DNA of 64,000 bases from Rhipidocladum racemiflorum (lineage: Eukaryota; Streptophyta; Magnoliopsida; Poales; Poaceae): the NCBI GenBank assembly GCA_036346355.1, contig CM070583.1, positions 806,001-870,000 on the forward strand. The letters are read 5' to 3'. The notes beneath the pieces were generated by a model. It saw only the letters and a program-made list of their open reading frames with translations, searched no databases and was not told where the DNA came from. Each line of letters starts with the position of its first letter. The first letter of the stretch is position 1. Positions 10,731 through 23,684 of this stretch are shown here, piece by piece. The translations under genes were made by a program, and so were the position numbers.

Positions 10731-13700
10731 TGATTTATGACAAACGATTTAACAAATGCACTAAAGGACAATATAAAGATATTTAGCATTGAAATGAACA
10801 CGGAGAATGAGTTAGAGATCATACTTACAAATATTCTCCCTCTTTTTCATTGTCCCTTTTTGTCCATCGATTTTTGGGAATTTGATAAGTCCATAAATTC
10901 TCCCCAAATGTTCTCCCTCGTTTTGTCAATCGATTAGGGGGCAATTGATAAATCCATAAATTCTCCCCCTTTGTCATTAATCCCAAAAAGAATAACCTTT
11001 TCTCCCTCTAGATTGAACACTCAATAAAAAGATTAGGAAGAACAAAATAAAACAAAGGAGCTAGTAATAAGGCAATGATATCAATGATATTAAGCTCCCC
11101 CTAAATCTAGGCAAGATATGATATCAATTATATCCAAGAATTAGGTGATTGATATTTCCAATTGACCAAATTTAAAGTTGTCATGATTAACAAGATAAAG
11201 TGAAGCTCAAACATGACAATTGAATATGATACCAATCGATGATACCAATTAAAATGAAGTCATGATTCATAAGAATATAAGATATGCTTAAATCATGACA
11301 AAGATCATATAGCAAATATGTGTATCAGAGCATAATAACTATCAATATCATATAGCCACTGTATGGAAGTGAATTACATGCTTATGATCAATTTAAAGAG
11401 TAAGGTATACCTCTTACTAATGTGTTCTTCAACTTACATTTCCTCCTCCTTAAGCATGGTGTCATCCATACCAATCATACTAATATGGCAAAAGTTAGAT
11501 GACACTTAAATAGAGAGAAAATGCAATTTACAATGAGAGGATACCAATTGATAAGCAATTGAAGTAGTATCAAAGCAATCTAACTACCAAAATACATAAT
11601 GATTGAAAGAATTGATATCAGTTGGAAGACTTAACATGATAAACATTACACCATTTAAAATTTAAGACAATTAGCATAATGGTGTACAAAGACATTATTA
11701 AATATGATCGAAAGAAATCGTCCCTTGATCGGTTCTTGTCTATTGCATGTTCGAATCGGTCATGGTCAAGTCGCACGGCCTCGGATCCTCGGACTTTGGA
11801 GCTACACTCCTTTCCTTCATCTCACCGTCGAAGTTGACACCTTTTCCAAACCTTGAACATCAACGAGACAAGCACACGATTTCCGAACAAATATCTTTCA
11901 ACTTGACCCAAGTTAGTTTGATAATGTCTAAATGCACTGTGCAAGATAAAGATGATAAGCATGATAGTACTACTTGCATGCAATTTTTCAAATTTAAGAA
12001 CCCAAATGAAGATCTTGTAATATTAACTTACAAGAAGGATTGAAACACATTCAATTTTAACTCTCGAAATCCTCTTTTAGCAATTATCTTCAATACATTC
12101 AAGAGAGGAATCACTTTGAGGCTAAGATACAAGTAAATCCAGTTTCTAAAAGAACTTAGCCAAAGGATGCACTTTCAATGAAATGAAAACTTAAATAGAT
12201 AAGCTCCACTTAAAAGCTTGGAGCAATGAAAAAGCTCACTTAGTTTTCATCTTTGAAAGGCTTGCCAAGATACCAAATGAAAGAACTAAAGCTCAAAACA
12301 AAGGAAGGTATCTCAAGGTTATTTGAAATTAATTCAAATAACTCACTTCATTTTATTAGGCTTTACGATAAACATCGTGATTCTCTTGCAGAATCCAAAC
12401 TCTTGCCAAATAGGGTTAAGCGAGAAACCCAACGCAAATACCACTTGAGAAATTAGATACCAATTGGAAAAAACTATCTCAAGGGAGATGCTTGAAGAAC
12501 TTCTTTCGACAAAGAGCATAAAGAAATTTTCATTAACGAACAATGCTCAAATGGAATTTCTCCTCTTTATGCATTTCAATTCATAAAGAACCTCACATAG
12601 AGAGTTCTTAAGCGATTGAACTTACAATTTAAGCTTATGGAGAATCCAACTCAAAAGACTTTGGGTATCAAAACAATGCTACAAAGAGGCAACATATACC
12701 ACTTGTAGGAAACTTGAAGTTTATTGATACCAATTGGATAGATCAAATAAGATGAAACCCCTTGGAAACACGATAAATGAATAACGCTCTTTTGATACTT
12801 CTTATTGGATCAAATCACAAAGATATTGATACCAAAAGAAAAAAGATATTCGATTGAATCGATGAGTATCAGAGCAATTAACCATTTAAGGGTATCAAAG
12901 AGCAACTTGAAAGCTTTAGAGTCAAACAAATGAGGATACCACTTGAAAACATGTAACTGCACAAAACTTGACATAAATACGCTCCTCAAGATATTCAATA
13001 AAAGAATCATGGAGCTATTTTGCATTTGAATTGCTCAAGTTTTGTCTAGCCAATGATACCACTTAAAAGAAAATCGATAAGCTTGAAGGGTATCAGAGCA
13101 ATAAACAACGAAGTAACAGGGCAAATGCAAACACAAGAAAATCTAAATCACAAAGATTTAGAAAGGTATCGAGCTGAAAAATTTCGAGAACAAGCAAAGG
13201 GGTACAAGGAAACCACTTGAAAAGAACAAATCCTTGCAACCAAATAACTCCTCAAAATCGATACCACTAGTAAACTCCTTCAAATATTTTCAAAAACATT
13301 TGATTTTGTGCAAAAAGATGCTTTGGGACTGCAAGAATCTTTTTCCAAAAAGAATTCTTGAAAAAGGAAGTACCAAATTAAAGATATCCCAAAACCAAAT
13401 TCGAAAATCCGAAATTTTCAGAATTTTCAGTCTTGTCTGCAGGACCAAGCACTACCAGACACAACGCCGGTAGTGCCAGAGATCCGATACTACCGCTGCT
13501 CAGGTGCGGTAGTGTCTTGACCTCCAGATTACCGCCTGTCAGTAGTGCCGACTTTGGCACGATCGAATGAAACTTTTGCAAATGGTCAAATTTTCTTCAA
13601 ATGAAGTCCGAATGATTTGAAATTTGCAGGAAACCAACTTTGGACTATTTTGAAGGTTTTGAAATAACTTTTGTTTTAAAAGAAAATTTCTTTTAGCTTA

Positions 13701-14982
13701 ATTTTGACGAAATGCGCTTTGAGGCATAAAAATGACAAATAAATTCCTTAAAGACCTCAAAGTGCAACTTCAACTCGGATTTCATCGACAATTGTACCCT
13801 CATGGCTTGAAGGATTTGAAATACATTTTTGAAGCCATGACAACTTATAAAAACAATGAATCCAATTTGAATGCCAAAATCCTATATTAGGTATGTTTGA
13901 GTTAAAGCACAAATTGTTTTAGGCCAAAATATTTTCTAGAATAGGAATTTTTATTTTCAAAGCTTGTAAAACCTTTCAAATACAAAGTAGGATAGTTTTA
14001 AAAACCTTTTTGCAAATTTAGGCCTTTTAAACAAGATTTTGACTTTTGTCCAAAGAAGGTCCTTTTGAAGAACCAAATGAAAACCAACAAAGTCAAATTC
14101 AATTAATACAAAGAATCAAATCCATCTTAAGAGAATGGGATACGAGTTAGAGATTTGAAACTTTATGTATGAGTTTGAAATAACATTTTGGACTTAGATA
14201 TAGCCAAGGATCCGGTCCAAATGGCAATACTCATTAAGTGCAATATTTTGACCGATATAGGTCAAACTAAGATTTTCAGAATTTCAAAGCAAATAGCTTT
14301 TGTTTGGTTGGTCTTTTGAAAAGCTTTTGAACATAAAAGATATTAAGAATGACCAACTCTAGGAGTTTTGCTTTAAGATTATTTTCAAAATCCTTTTACT
14401 TTTAATTCTATGAAAATTATAAGTTTAAATCCAAAACAAGATACTACTATCTAGATTTTGGGCTTGAAACTCATTTTCTTTTCAAAATAGATTTTGAGAA
14501 GCCAAAACCTTTGGAAAACATTTCAAAGACATTTGTATACAAATTTCAACTAGTTTTCCAAAAGAATTCTAGTAAGTACACAAATTTTGAGTTTTGGCTA
14601 AAAGGTTGATTTTGAAATTATATTATGCACTTATATACATATGGGCACATGTAGGGATGTGATACACATGAATATGAATTAGCACTCCCCCTAAATGTGC
14701 CACTCTTAACTTGCTCAAGATTACAATTAAAGCACAACTATGAAGCAAGAGCAAGTACACACAACAAGCAATTAAATTGAATTTGCATGATACTAAAGCG
14801 TCTAAACCTACACAAGGCTAGAAGCAATAATGTAATCAATTTAAATACTTGTTACCGAGATGGCATTGGCTAATGACTGTCTTGATTATCTTCATGCTTG
14901 GCTCCGATTGCAATTAATAGTTCCTTTTTCTTCTCGAGAAGCCAAGCGTCCAATCCATCTCTTAGTACCTAATAGTTCTTTT
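10731..14982 (-). other. Non-coding internal region of retrotransposon unit 1
   Basis: This 4.2-kb AT-rich stretch lies between gag and the 3' LTR, where pol would be in an autonomous Copia element. No pol domain can be read in any frame. It contains dispersed GATACCA(A/C)TTG motifs and GTATCAGAGC motifs that resemble the primer-binding site in both orientations. A GC-richer island at 13440-13560 carries inverted CGGTAGT/ACTACCG motifs. Most of it is nearly identical to 19431-23684, except for two more divergent patches. Confidence 0.75.
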
Positions 14983-16723
14983 TTAGGCACTTTTTGGTAC
15001 CCAATCTTTGTTGGGTCCAACAATGTTAGTCACAATAGACTTAGGAACCCAAATGGTCCTAATATTTGCATTATTGACTTGACTAACATAACTAGCAATA
15101 GGTTTGCGATAATTGTTCCTCCTAAGCAATTGATTGGCATTTTTATAACAAGGCTTAGGAGGACAATGATACTTTGCAAAACTATTTCTAGTTTGCTCCC
15201 TTCTAAGCATATGATGATCATCATAATAGAAAAGCTTAGAGGATCTAGCAAGTCTAGCAAATTGATTGCTATTGTTATTTCTCCTAAGCAATTTGTTGGA
15301 ATTGCTTTGAGTGGGCTTAGGAGTCCTAATAATTTTAGCAAATCCATTTCTAGACTTACTCTTCCTATGCAAATGAATATTATCATTTTTAGCAGGCATA
15401 GGGGACTTGACAAGCTTGGCAATTACATTGCCATTCTTGTCCTTCCTAAGCGAATAATCATTGAATTGAATAATAGGCTTAGGAATTGTACCTTTAGGGC
15501 AATTCTTACCGATGTGCCCTTTTTCCCGACAATTGAAGCAAGTAGGCTTTGAACGCGTCTCTTCCTCTTGTCTTGCTTCTTGCCGGTTTGCCTCATTGTT
15601 GATGGTTGTGGCTTGATCTCCACTTTGTTGGGGCACACGGAGGCGAAGTGGCCCTTCTTGTTGCATCCAAAGCACTTCAACATCTTCGATGATCCTCCAT
15701 GGTGCTTCGGCTTGCTCTTCTCCCTCTTGGAGATGTAGCCGAGTCCTCGCTTGTCTTGAGGCGCCCTTGGTTTGCTCAAGATTTCGTCGAGGATGGCCTT
15801 TCCTTTGATGACCCTCTTCAAGTCACTTTCCAACTTAGTGACTTGTTCCTTGAGCTCTTTATTTTCCTCTACAAGGTTAGTCTCACAAGACATAGAGGAA
15901 GTAATAGCAATTGAATTTGAGCAACAAGGAATATTATTGCTAGAGGTGGACATGCTATTATTAGATGAATTGCATGAAATGGAAGTTAATTTAGAGCATG
16001 GCAATTCATCTACTAAATCACAATGAATTCCTATGTCCACCTTGGGCTTAGGAATTTCTTTGGAAAGGAGGGGTTCATGATTTTCTTGAAGCATGTTATA
16101 ATCATTTTGAAGTGATTCATGTTCACGCTTCAAAATCTTATATTTCTTTTCTCCTTTCCAAGACAATTATTAAGCTCTTTTAGCAAATTGATAAGTTCAT
16201 CGTAAGTGAACTCATCATCATCATCACTTACCTCATTCTTACCTTTCGCCATGAAGCAACGGATTTGTGATGGACGATCATCTTCATCTTCGCTTGAGGC
16301 GGAGGTTGAGGTTGAGGTTGATGGAGATGTCAGTTCTTCTCTTGATGTAGAGGTTGAAAAATCATCCACCGACATCCGTTCCTCAATGCAATCCTTATTT
16401 GATGATGTGGACACATCATATAATTCTTGAAGCTTGGTCCACATTTCATGAGCGCTCTTGAGATTGCATATTTCATCAAAAATATCTTCGCTCAAAACAT
16501 TGAATAAGGCATTAGTAGCTTGAGCGTCGAGATGTAGGCATTTCATCTCTCCGTTAGTTGGATCAACTTCATTCAAAGGAGATGAAAAGCCGACATCTAC
16601 GATCCACCAAATTTGGGGGCTCATGGATTTAAAATGAGAAATCATGATTAATTTCCATGAAGCATAATTAGAGCCATCTAGCATAAGTGGATCATGTGAG
16701 TGCACTAAACCTCTAGTCGCCAT
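14983..16723 (-). pseudogene. Copia-type gag, copy 1 (frame-disrupted)
   Basis: Gag packages retrotransposon RNA. Starting at ATG 16723 the frame gives a UBN2/DUF4219-like N-terminal Gag region, rich in Trp and acidic Ser tracts. It then shifts near 16150, where a T run is one base shorter than in copy 2. The second frame carries the first CCHC knuckle (CFGCNKKGHFASVC), then shifts again near 15556 by an extra CG. The third frame has the second knuckle (CFNCREKGHIGKNC) and a basic repeat-rich tail ending near 14983 with VGPNKDWVPKSA. Copy 2 is intact at both break points, so these are single-copy indels. No protease follows. Whether the breaks are real or base-calling errors is uncertain. Confidence 0.85.
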
Positions 16724-16763
16724 CCCTTACTCTCTAGACGGTTAAGTCTAATAAAATGAGAGA

Positions 16764-16780
16764 CCTTGGCTCTGATACCA
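16764..16780 (-). other. Primer-binding site, unit 1 (initiator tRNA-Met)
   Basis: The minus strand reads TGGTATCAGAGCCAAGG two bases inside the LTR end. The first 12-14 bases are complementary to the 3' end of plant initiator tRNA-Met, the usual primer of Copia elements. Confidence 0.85.
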
Positions 16781-16782
16781 AT

Positions 16783-19414
16783 TGAAAGGACCGGGATGTC
16801 GGCCTAGAGGGGGGGTGAATAGGCGATTACAAAATTATACCCAATTTAAATTAATCTATCAGAGATAATGCGGAAGCAAAGGGTACAATTAAGTTTTGCA
16901 ATTTAAACAATTTACCCCGAGATACTAACCCTGACACTCGGATATTTGGTCCGGATACTCGTATATCCTGATACTCCGGATCAATATACCGGATACTCCG
17001 GGTTGCCTGTTTCGGTCAGAACAGAGCACACGCAATAAAATTAAGCACGACTTCGATTCTAGTGATATAAATTACTCTACTGCAACAAAGCAAGTATACA
17101 AGCAATAATAGATGCGGTAGAAGCAATCTAATCAATCTAAGCACAAGAATCGAAGACAAATTAAACAAGTGAGTAAAAGAGGAAACCGAAGGAGACACGA
17201 AGATTTGTTCCCGAAGTTCGGATCCTTGAGGGGATCCTACGTCTCCGTTGAGGCGGCTCGGTCACACTTGAGCCGGGGTCTCTTTCAACCCTTGTCCTCC
17301 CGGTGTTGCACTTGGCACTCGACGACGGCCGGTCACCCAAGACTCGGAGTCTCTTTCAACTCGCTAGCCGCTCGTCGTTGCACCTTGCATACGCCGGCTT
17401 CACTTCTTTGATACCTTTCCTCGCGGAGGCGGAATCCGGCCTTCACAAACTTCCCACGGCGCACCACACCAAGTTGGTGGCTCGTAGGCGACCTCCTAGC
17501 CGTCTAGGAGTCCTCAATCTCCAAGAGTAACAAATACTCTCGAAGAACTCACTTAGAATCAACCTCAAGTGCTCAACAACTCAAATCACACTTAACCCTA
17601 GCACTACCCACTCTCACACCCAACCCTTCACTCAAAAGGGGATCACTAAGATCTTAGGATTAGAGGGGCTTTGGGGGCTCAAGATCACCAAGAAAACACC
17701 TCAATACACCCAGCAAAACATCCCCCAACGGCTACTTTGAAGTGGGCAAGAAGGGGGCTTTAAATAGCCATCCCAAAAAAACTAGCCGCTTGGGGACCGA
17801 ATGGGCAACCCGAGACTCAGGATAAAACCCCGGAGACTGGATCATCCGGATACTCGGAATCATCCGGATACTCCGGATAACCCGAGACTCGGGTTACAAC
17901 CCGGATACTCCGGATCTCCCAGCAAAGACGCAAAGACCCTGGATTTAAAACGGGCATAACTTTTGACTCGGACTCCGATTTCGCAAATTCGGACTTTTCT
18001 GAAGCTATGAACGGTGGCTATCCAACTAACAAGGTCTCACTACCCAAATCCAAAAGGATCAAATCAGATTTCACAAAGAATCCACAAGGAGACCTCAAAT
18101 TCTCACTTTCCGGAACCACCAACACTTCTATCCCTCACACCAACCCACCTACACCTAGGTGAACACGGTGTGACTTGGGTTTCTCAACCTTAGACAAGGA
18201 TAGACCACTTTTGAGCACTTGAGACATGTCTAAGTAATTTCAACGATTGCATCCTCTTAATAGTACGGCAATCCTTAGACTCAAATTTAAACACAAAATC
18301 TAAGTCTTACACTAAGCTTACATGCCGACTTTTTGGATGCACGGTGCATGATGACGTTTTCACAAAGATTGATGACGCCTTCGCCTTGTCAACCTCGACG
18401 CGATTCACCTCATGAGACTCTCGTCCTCTCCGACCTTGACCTCGATCATCACCAAGACGATCCTCACGCCAAGTCGTTCTTGACTTAGTCCTCACTCTTG
18501 GTGACACCGCTGCCTTATTTGACTTTGACTCGATTGTCATCCTTCAAACCATCTTGGTCATCATACACACAGCTTTGGGACCTAACTCTTATCAAAGCAC
18601 TCAGCAAACATATTAGTCCCACAAGCTTAAAAGATATATTGAATAAATTGATAATAACAAGTGTTTCATATCAAGAAGCACAATATGAATGGAAACACTT
18701 GACAATAGAAATATTCTCTGCTAAGTGCATCATGATGAATATATGATTGATCTAACTGCACTAGAGAGATAATTGCCAATATGAAGAATCAATTAAATCA
18801 TGGCAAGGACCACAGACTTTGCTTAAATGAAGCACATGATAGAATATACACGAATTACACATGTGCAAACAATATTTGGAATGCGAGTAAATAATGTAAT
18901 CCAATTCTAGATTAAACTTCACTAAGAGAGGTGCATTAGAAGATACACAACTAAGACATGTATGCACCAAGTCAATATGAAGCAATGAAGTTTAACTCTA
19001 GTTAACACAAGCATATTAAAAACAAAACACATAATGAACTCAAATGAATATATATATGCACAAGCAATTATGACATGAATCAATGTGCACATATGAAATC
19101 AACAAGTTACTTAGAGTTCAATATGCATTTGCTAAAGAGGAATGCAATGACAAATATGGAAGGAATACCGAGATTGCATACCTCATTTTTGCTTAACCAT
19201 CCCAATTGATTTTCCTCTAAAATAGATGAGACTAATGTTCAACTAGGCAATAAACATGTTAGTCTCATAACAATATAAACATATTAGAGGTTTGTCTTTT
19301 GTTAAGCATTAAGTTAAGCATTTGTACAATTACATTGATTGACATTACATGCGTTTGTTATTAATCGTTTATCATTAATCACCAAAACAACATAAGTGCC
19401 TAGACGCACTTTCA
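16783..19414 (-). repeat. LTR copy B (shared middle LTR), 2632 bp
   Basis: Serves as the 5' LTR of unit 1 and the 3' LTR of unit 2. The junctions are clean: the unit 1 primer site on the left, the unit 2 polypurine tract on the right. No extra target duplication is seen at either side. Many differences from copies A and C are one- to three-base indels in CCGG or CNG contexts. Confidence 0.9.
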
Positions 19415-19415
19415 A

Positions 19416-19430
19416 TCTCCCTCTTTTTGG
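19416..19430 (-). other. Polypurine tract, unit 2
   Basis: Identical to the tract of unit 1: CCAAAAAGAGGGAGA on the minus strand, adjacent to LTR copy B. Confidence 0.75.
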
Positions 19431-22400
19431 TGATTTATGACAAACGATTTAACAAATGCACTAAAGGACAATATAAAGATATTTAGCATTGAAATGAACA
19501 CGGAGAATGAGTTAGAGATCATACTTACAAATATTCTCCCTCTTTTTCATTGTCCCTTTTTGTCCATCGATTTTTGGGAATTTGATAAGTCCATAAATTC
19601 TCCCCAAATGTTCTCCCTCGTTTTGTCAATCGATTAGGGGGCAATTGATAAATCCATAAATTCTCCCCCTTTGTCATTAATCCCAAAAAGAATAACCTTT
19701 TCTCCTCTAGATTGAACACTCAATAAAAGATTAGGAAGAACAAAATAAAACAAAGGAGCTAGTAATAAGGCAATGATATCAATGATATTAAGCTCCCCCT
19801 AAATCTAGGCAAGATATGATATCAATTATATCCAAGAATTAGGTGATTGATATTTCCAATTGACCAAATTTAAAGTTGTCATGATTAACAAGATAAAGTG
19901 AAGCTCAAACATGACAATTGAATATGATACCAATCGATGATACCAATTAAAATGAAGTCATGATTCATAAGAATATAAGATATGCTTAAATCATGACAAA
20001 GATCATATAGCAAATATGTGTATCGAGCATAATAACTATCAATATCATATAGCCACTGTATGGAAGTGAATTACATGCTTATGATCAATTTAAAGAGTAA
20101 GGTATACCTCTTACTAATGTGTTCTTCAACTTACATTTCCTCCTCCTTAAGCATGGTGTCATCCATACCAATCATACTAATATGGCAAAAAGTTAGATGA
20201 CACTTAAATAGAGAGAAAATGCAATTTACAATGAGAGGATACCAATTGATAAGCAATTGAAGTAGTATCAAAGCAATCTAACTACCAAAATACATAATGA
20301 TTGAAAGAATTGATATCAGTTGGAAGACTTAACATGATAAGCATTACACCATTTAAAATTTAAGACAATTAGCATAATGGTGTACAAAGACATTATTAAA
20401 TATGGTCGGAAAGAAATACGTCCCTTCTATCGGTTCTTGTCTATTGCATGTTCGAATCGGTCATAGTCAAGTCGCACGGCCTCGGATCCCTCGGACTTTG
20501 GAGCTACACTCCTTTCCTTCATCTCACCGTCGAAGTTGACACCTTTTTCGAAACCTTGAGCATCAACAGACAAGCACACGATTTCCGGGAACAAGTATCT
20601 TTCAACTTGACCCAAGTTAGTGTGATAATGTCTAAATGCACTATGCAAGATATAGATGATAAGCATGATAGTACTACTTGCATGCAATTTTTCAAATTTA
20701 AGAACCCAAATGAAGATCTTGTAATATTAACTTACAAGAAGGATTGAAACACATTCAATTTTAACTCTCAAATCCTCTTTTAGCAATTATCTTCAATACA
20801 TTCAAGAGAGGAATCACTTTGAGGCTAAGATACAAGTAAATCCAGTTTCTAAAGAACTTAGCCAAAGGATGCACTTTCAATGAAATGAAAACTTAAATAG
20901 ATAAGCTCCACTTAAAAGCTTGGAGCAATGAAAAAGCTCACTTAGTTTTCATCTTTGAAAGGCTTGCCAAGATACCAAATGAAAGAACTAAAGCTCAAAA
21001 CAAAGGAAGGTATCTCAAGGTTATTTGAAATTAATTCAAATAACTCACTTCATTTTATTAGGCTTTACGATAAACATCGTGATTCTCTTGCAGAATCCAA
21101 ACTCTTGCCAAATAGGGTTAAGCGAGAAACCCAACGCAAATACCACTTGAGAAATTAGATACCAATTGGAAAAAACTATCTCAAGGGAGATGCTTGAAGA
21201 ACTTCTTTCGACAAAGAGCATAAAGAAATTTTCATTAACGAACAATGCTCAAATGGAATTTCTCCTCTTTATGCATTTCAATTCATAAAGAACCTCACAT
21301 AGAGAGTTCTTAAGCGATTGAACTTACAATTTAAGCTTATGGAGAATCCAACTCAAAAGACTTTGGGTATCAAAACAATACTACAAAAGAGGCAACATAT
21401 ACCACTTGTAGGAAACTTGAAGTTTATTGATACCAATTGGATAGATCAAATAAGATGAAACCCCTTGGAAACACGATAAATGAATAACGCTTTTGATACT
21501 TCTTATTGGATCAAATCACAAAGATATTGATACCAAAAGAAAAAGATATTCGATTGAATCGATGAGTATCGAGCAATTAACCATTTAAGGGTATCAAAGA
21601 GCAACTTGAAAGCTTTAGAGTCAAACAAATGAGGATACCACTTGAAAACATGTAATCGCACAAAACTTGACATAAATACGCTCCTCAAGATATTCAATAA
21701 AAGAATCATGGAGCTATTTTGCATTTGAATTGCTCAAGTTTTGTCTAGCCAATGATACCACTTAAAAGAAAATCGATAAGCTTGAAGGGTATCGAGCAAT
21801 AAACACCGACAGTAACAGGCAAATGCAAACACAAGAAAATCTAAATCACAAAGATTTAGAAAGGTATCGAGCTGAAAAATTTGAGAACAAGCAAAGGGGT
21901 ACAAGGAAACCACTTGAAAAGAACAAATCCCTTGCAACCAAATAACTCCTCAAAATCGATACCACTAGTAAACTCCTTCAAATATTTTCAAAAACATTTG
22001 ATTTTGTGCAAAAGATGCTTTGGGACTGCAAGAATCTTTTCCAAAAGAATTCTTGAAAAAGGAAGTACCAAATTAAAGATATCCCAAAACCAAATTCGAA
22101 AATCCGAAATTTTCAGAATTTTCGATCTTGTCTGCAGGCCAAGCACTACACAAGACACAACGCCCGGTAGTGCTGGGATCGATACTACCGCCGTTCAGTG
22201 CGGTAGTGCTGACCTCGATTACCTCACTTTGTCAGTCTGCGTAGTGCCGACTTTGGCACGACTGAACTGAAACTTTTTGCAAATGGTCAAATTTGATTCA
22301 AATGAAGTCCAAATGATTTGAAATTTTTAGGGAACTAACTTTGGACATTTTGAAGGTTTTGAAACAAGTTTTGCTTTAAAAGAATTTTCTTTTAACTCAA

Positions 22401-23684
22401 TTTTGGCGAAATGCGCTTTGAGGCATAAAAATGAAATCGAAACTCGAAAAGTCCTCAAAGTGCAATTTCAACTCGGATTTCATCCACAATTGAACCCTCA
22501 TGGCTTGAAGGATTTGAAATACATTTTTTGAAGCCATGACCACTTATAAAAACAACAGAATCCGATTTGAAAGCCAAAATTCTATATTAGGTATGTTTGA
22601 GTTAAAGCACAAATTGTTTTAGGCCAAAATATTTTCTAGAATAGGAATTTTTATTTTCAAAGCTTGTAAAACCTTTCAAATACAAAGTAGGATAGTTTTA
22701 AAAACCTTTTTGCAAATTTAGGCCTTTTAAACAAGATTTTGACTTTTGTCCAAAGAAGGTCCTTTTGAAGAACCAAATGAAAACCAACAAAGTCAAATTC
22801 AATTAATACAAAGAATCAAATCCATCTTAAGAGAATGGGATACGAGTTAGAGATTTGAAACTTTATGTATGAGTTTGAAATAACATTTTGGACTTAGATA
22901 TAGCCAAGGATCCGGTCCAAATGGCAATACTCATTAAGTGCAATATTTTGACCGATATAGGTCAAACTAAGATTTTCGGGGAATTTCGAAAGCAAATAGC
23001 TTTTGTTTGGTTGGTCTTTTGAAAAGCTTTTGAACATAAAAGATATTAAGAATGACCAACTCTAGGAGTTTTGCTTTAAGATTATTTTCAAAATCCTTTT
23101 ACTTTTAATTCTATGAAAATTATAAGTTTAAATCCAAAACAAGATACTACTATCTAGATTTTGGGCTTGAAACTCATTTTCTTTTCAAAATAGATTTTGA
23201 GAAGCCAAAACCTTTGGAAAACATTTCAAAGACATTTGTATACAAATTTCAACTAGTTTTCCAAAAGAATTCTAGTAAGTACACAAATTTTGAGTTTTGG
23301 CTAAAAGGTTGATTTTGAAATTATATTATGCACTTATATACATATGGGCACATGTAGGGATGTGATACACATGAATATGAATTAGCACTCCCCCTAAATG
23401 TGCCACTCTTAACTTGCTCAAGATTACAATTAAAGCACAACTATGAAGCAAGAGCAAGTACACACAACAAGCAATTAAATTGAATTTGCATGATACTAAA
23501 GCGTCTAAACCTACACAAGGCTAGAAGCAATAATGTAATCAATTTAAATACTTGTTACCGAGATGGCATTGGCTAATGACTGTCTTGATTATCTTCATGC
23601 TTGGCTCCGATTGCAATTAATAGTTCCTTTTTCTTCTCGAGAAGCCAAGCGTCCAATCCATCTCTTAGTACCTAATAGTTCTTT
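19431..23684 (-). other. Non-coding internal region of retrotransposon unit 2
   Basis: Near-copy of the unit 1 non-coding region, with the same dispersed primer-site-like motifs. It differs clearly in two patches, about 20400-20660 and 22130-22565, where base substitutions are frequent. Elsewhere long stretches are identical. No pol coding sequence is present. Confidence 0.75.

Noticed and set aside
14860..15552. 230-codon plus-strand frame over the gag tail
   Set aside because: It is the reverse complement of the repeat-rich Gag tail. The minus strand carries the zinc knuckle and the Gag context.
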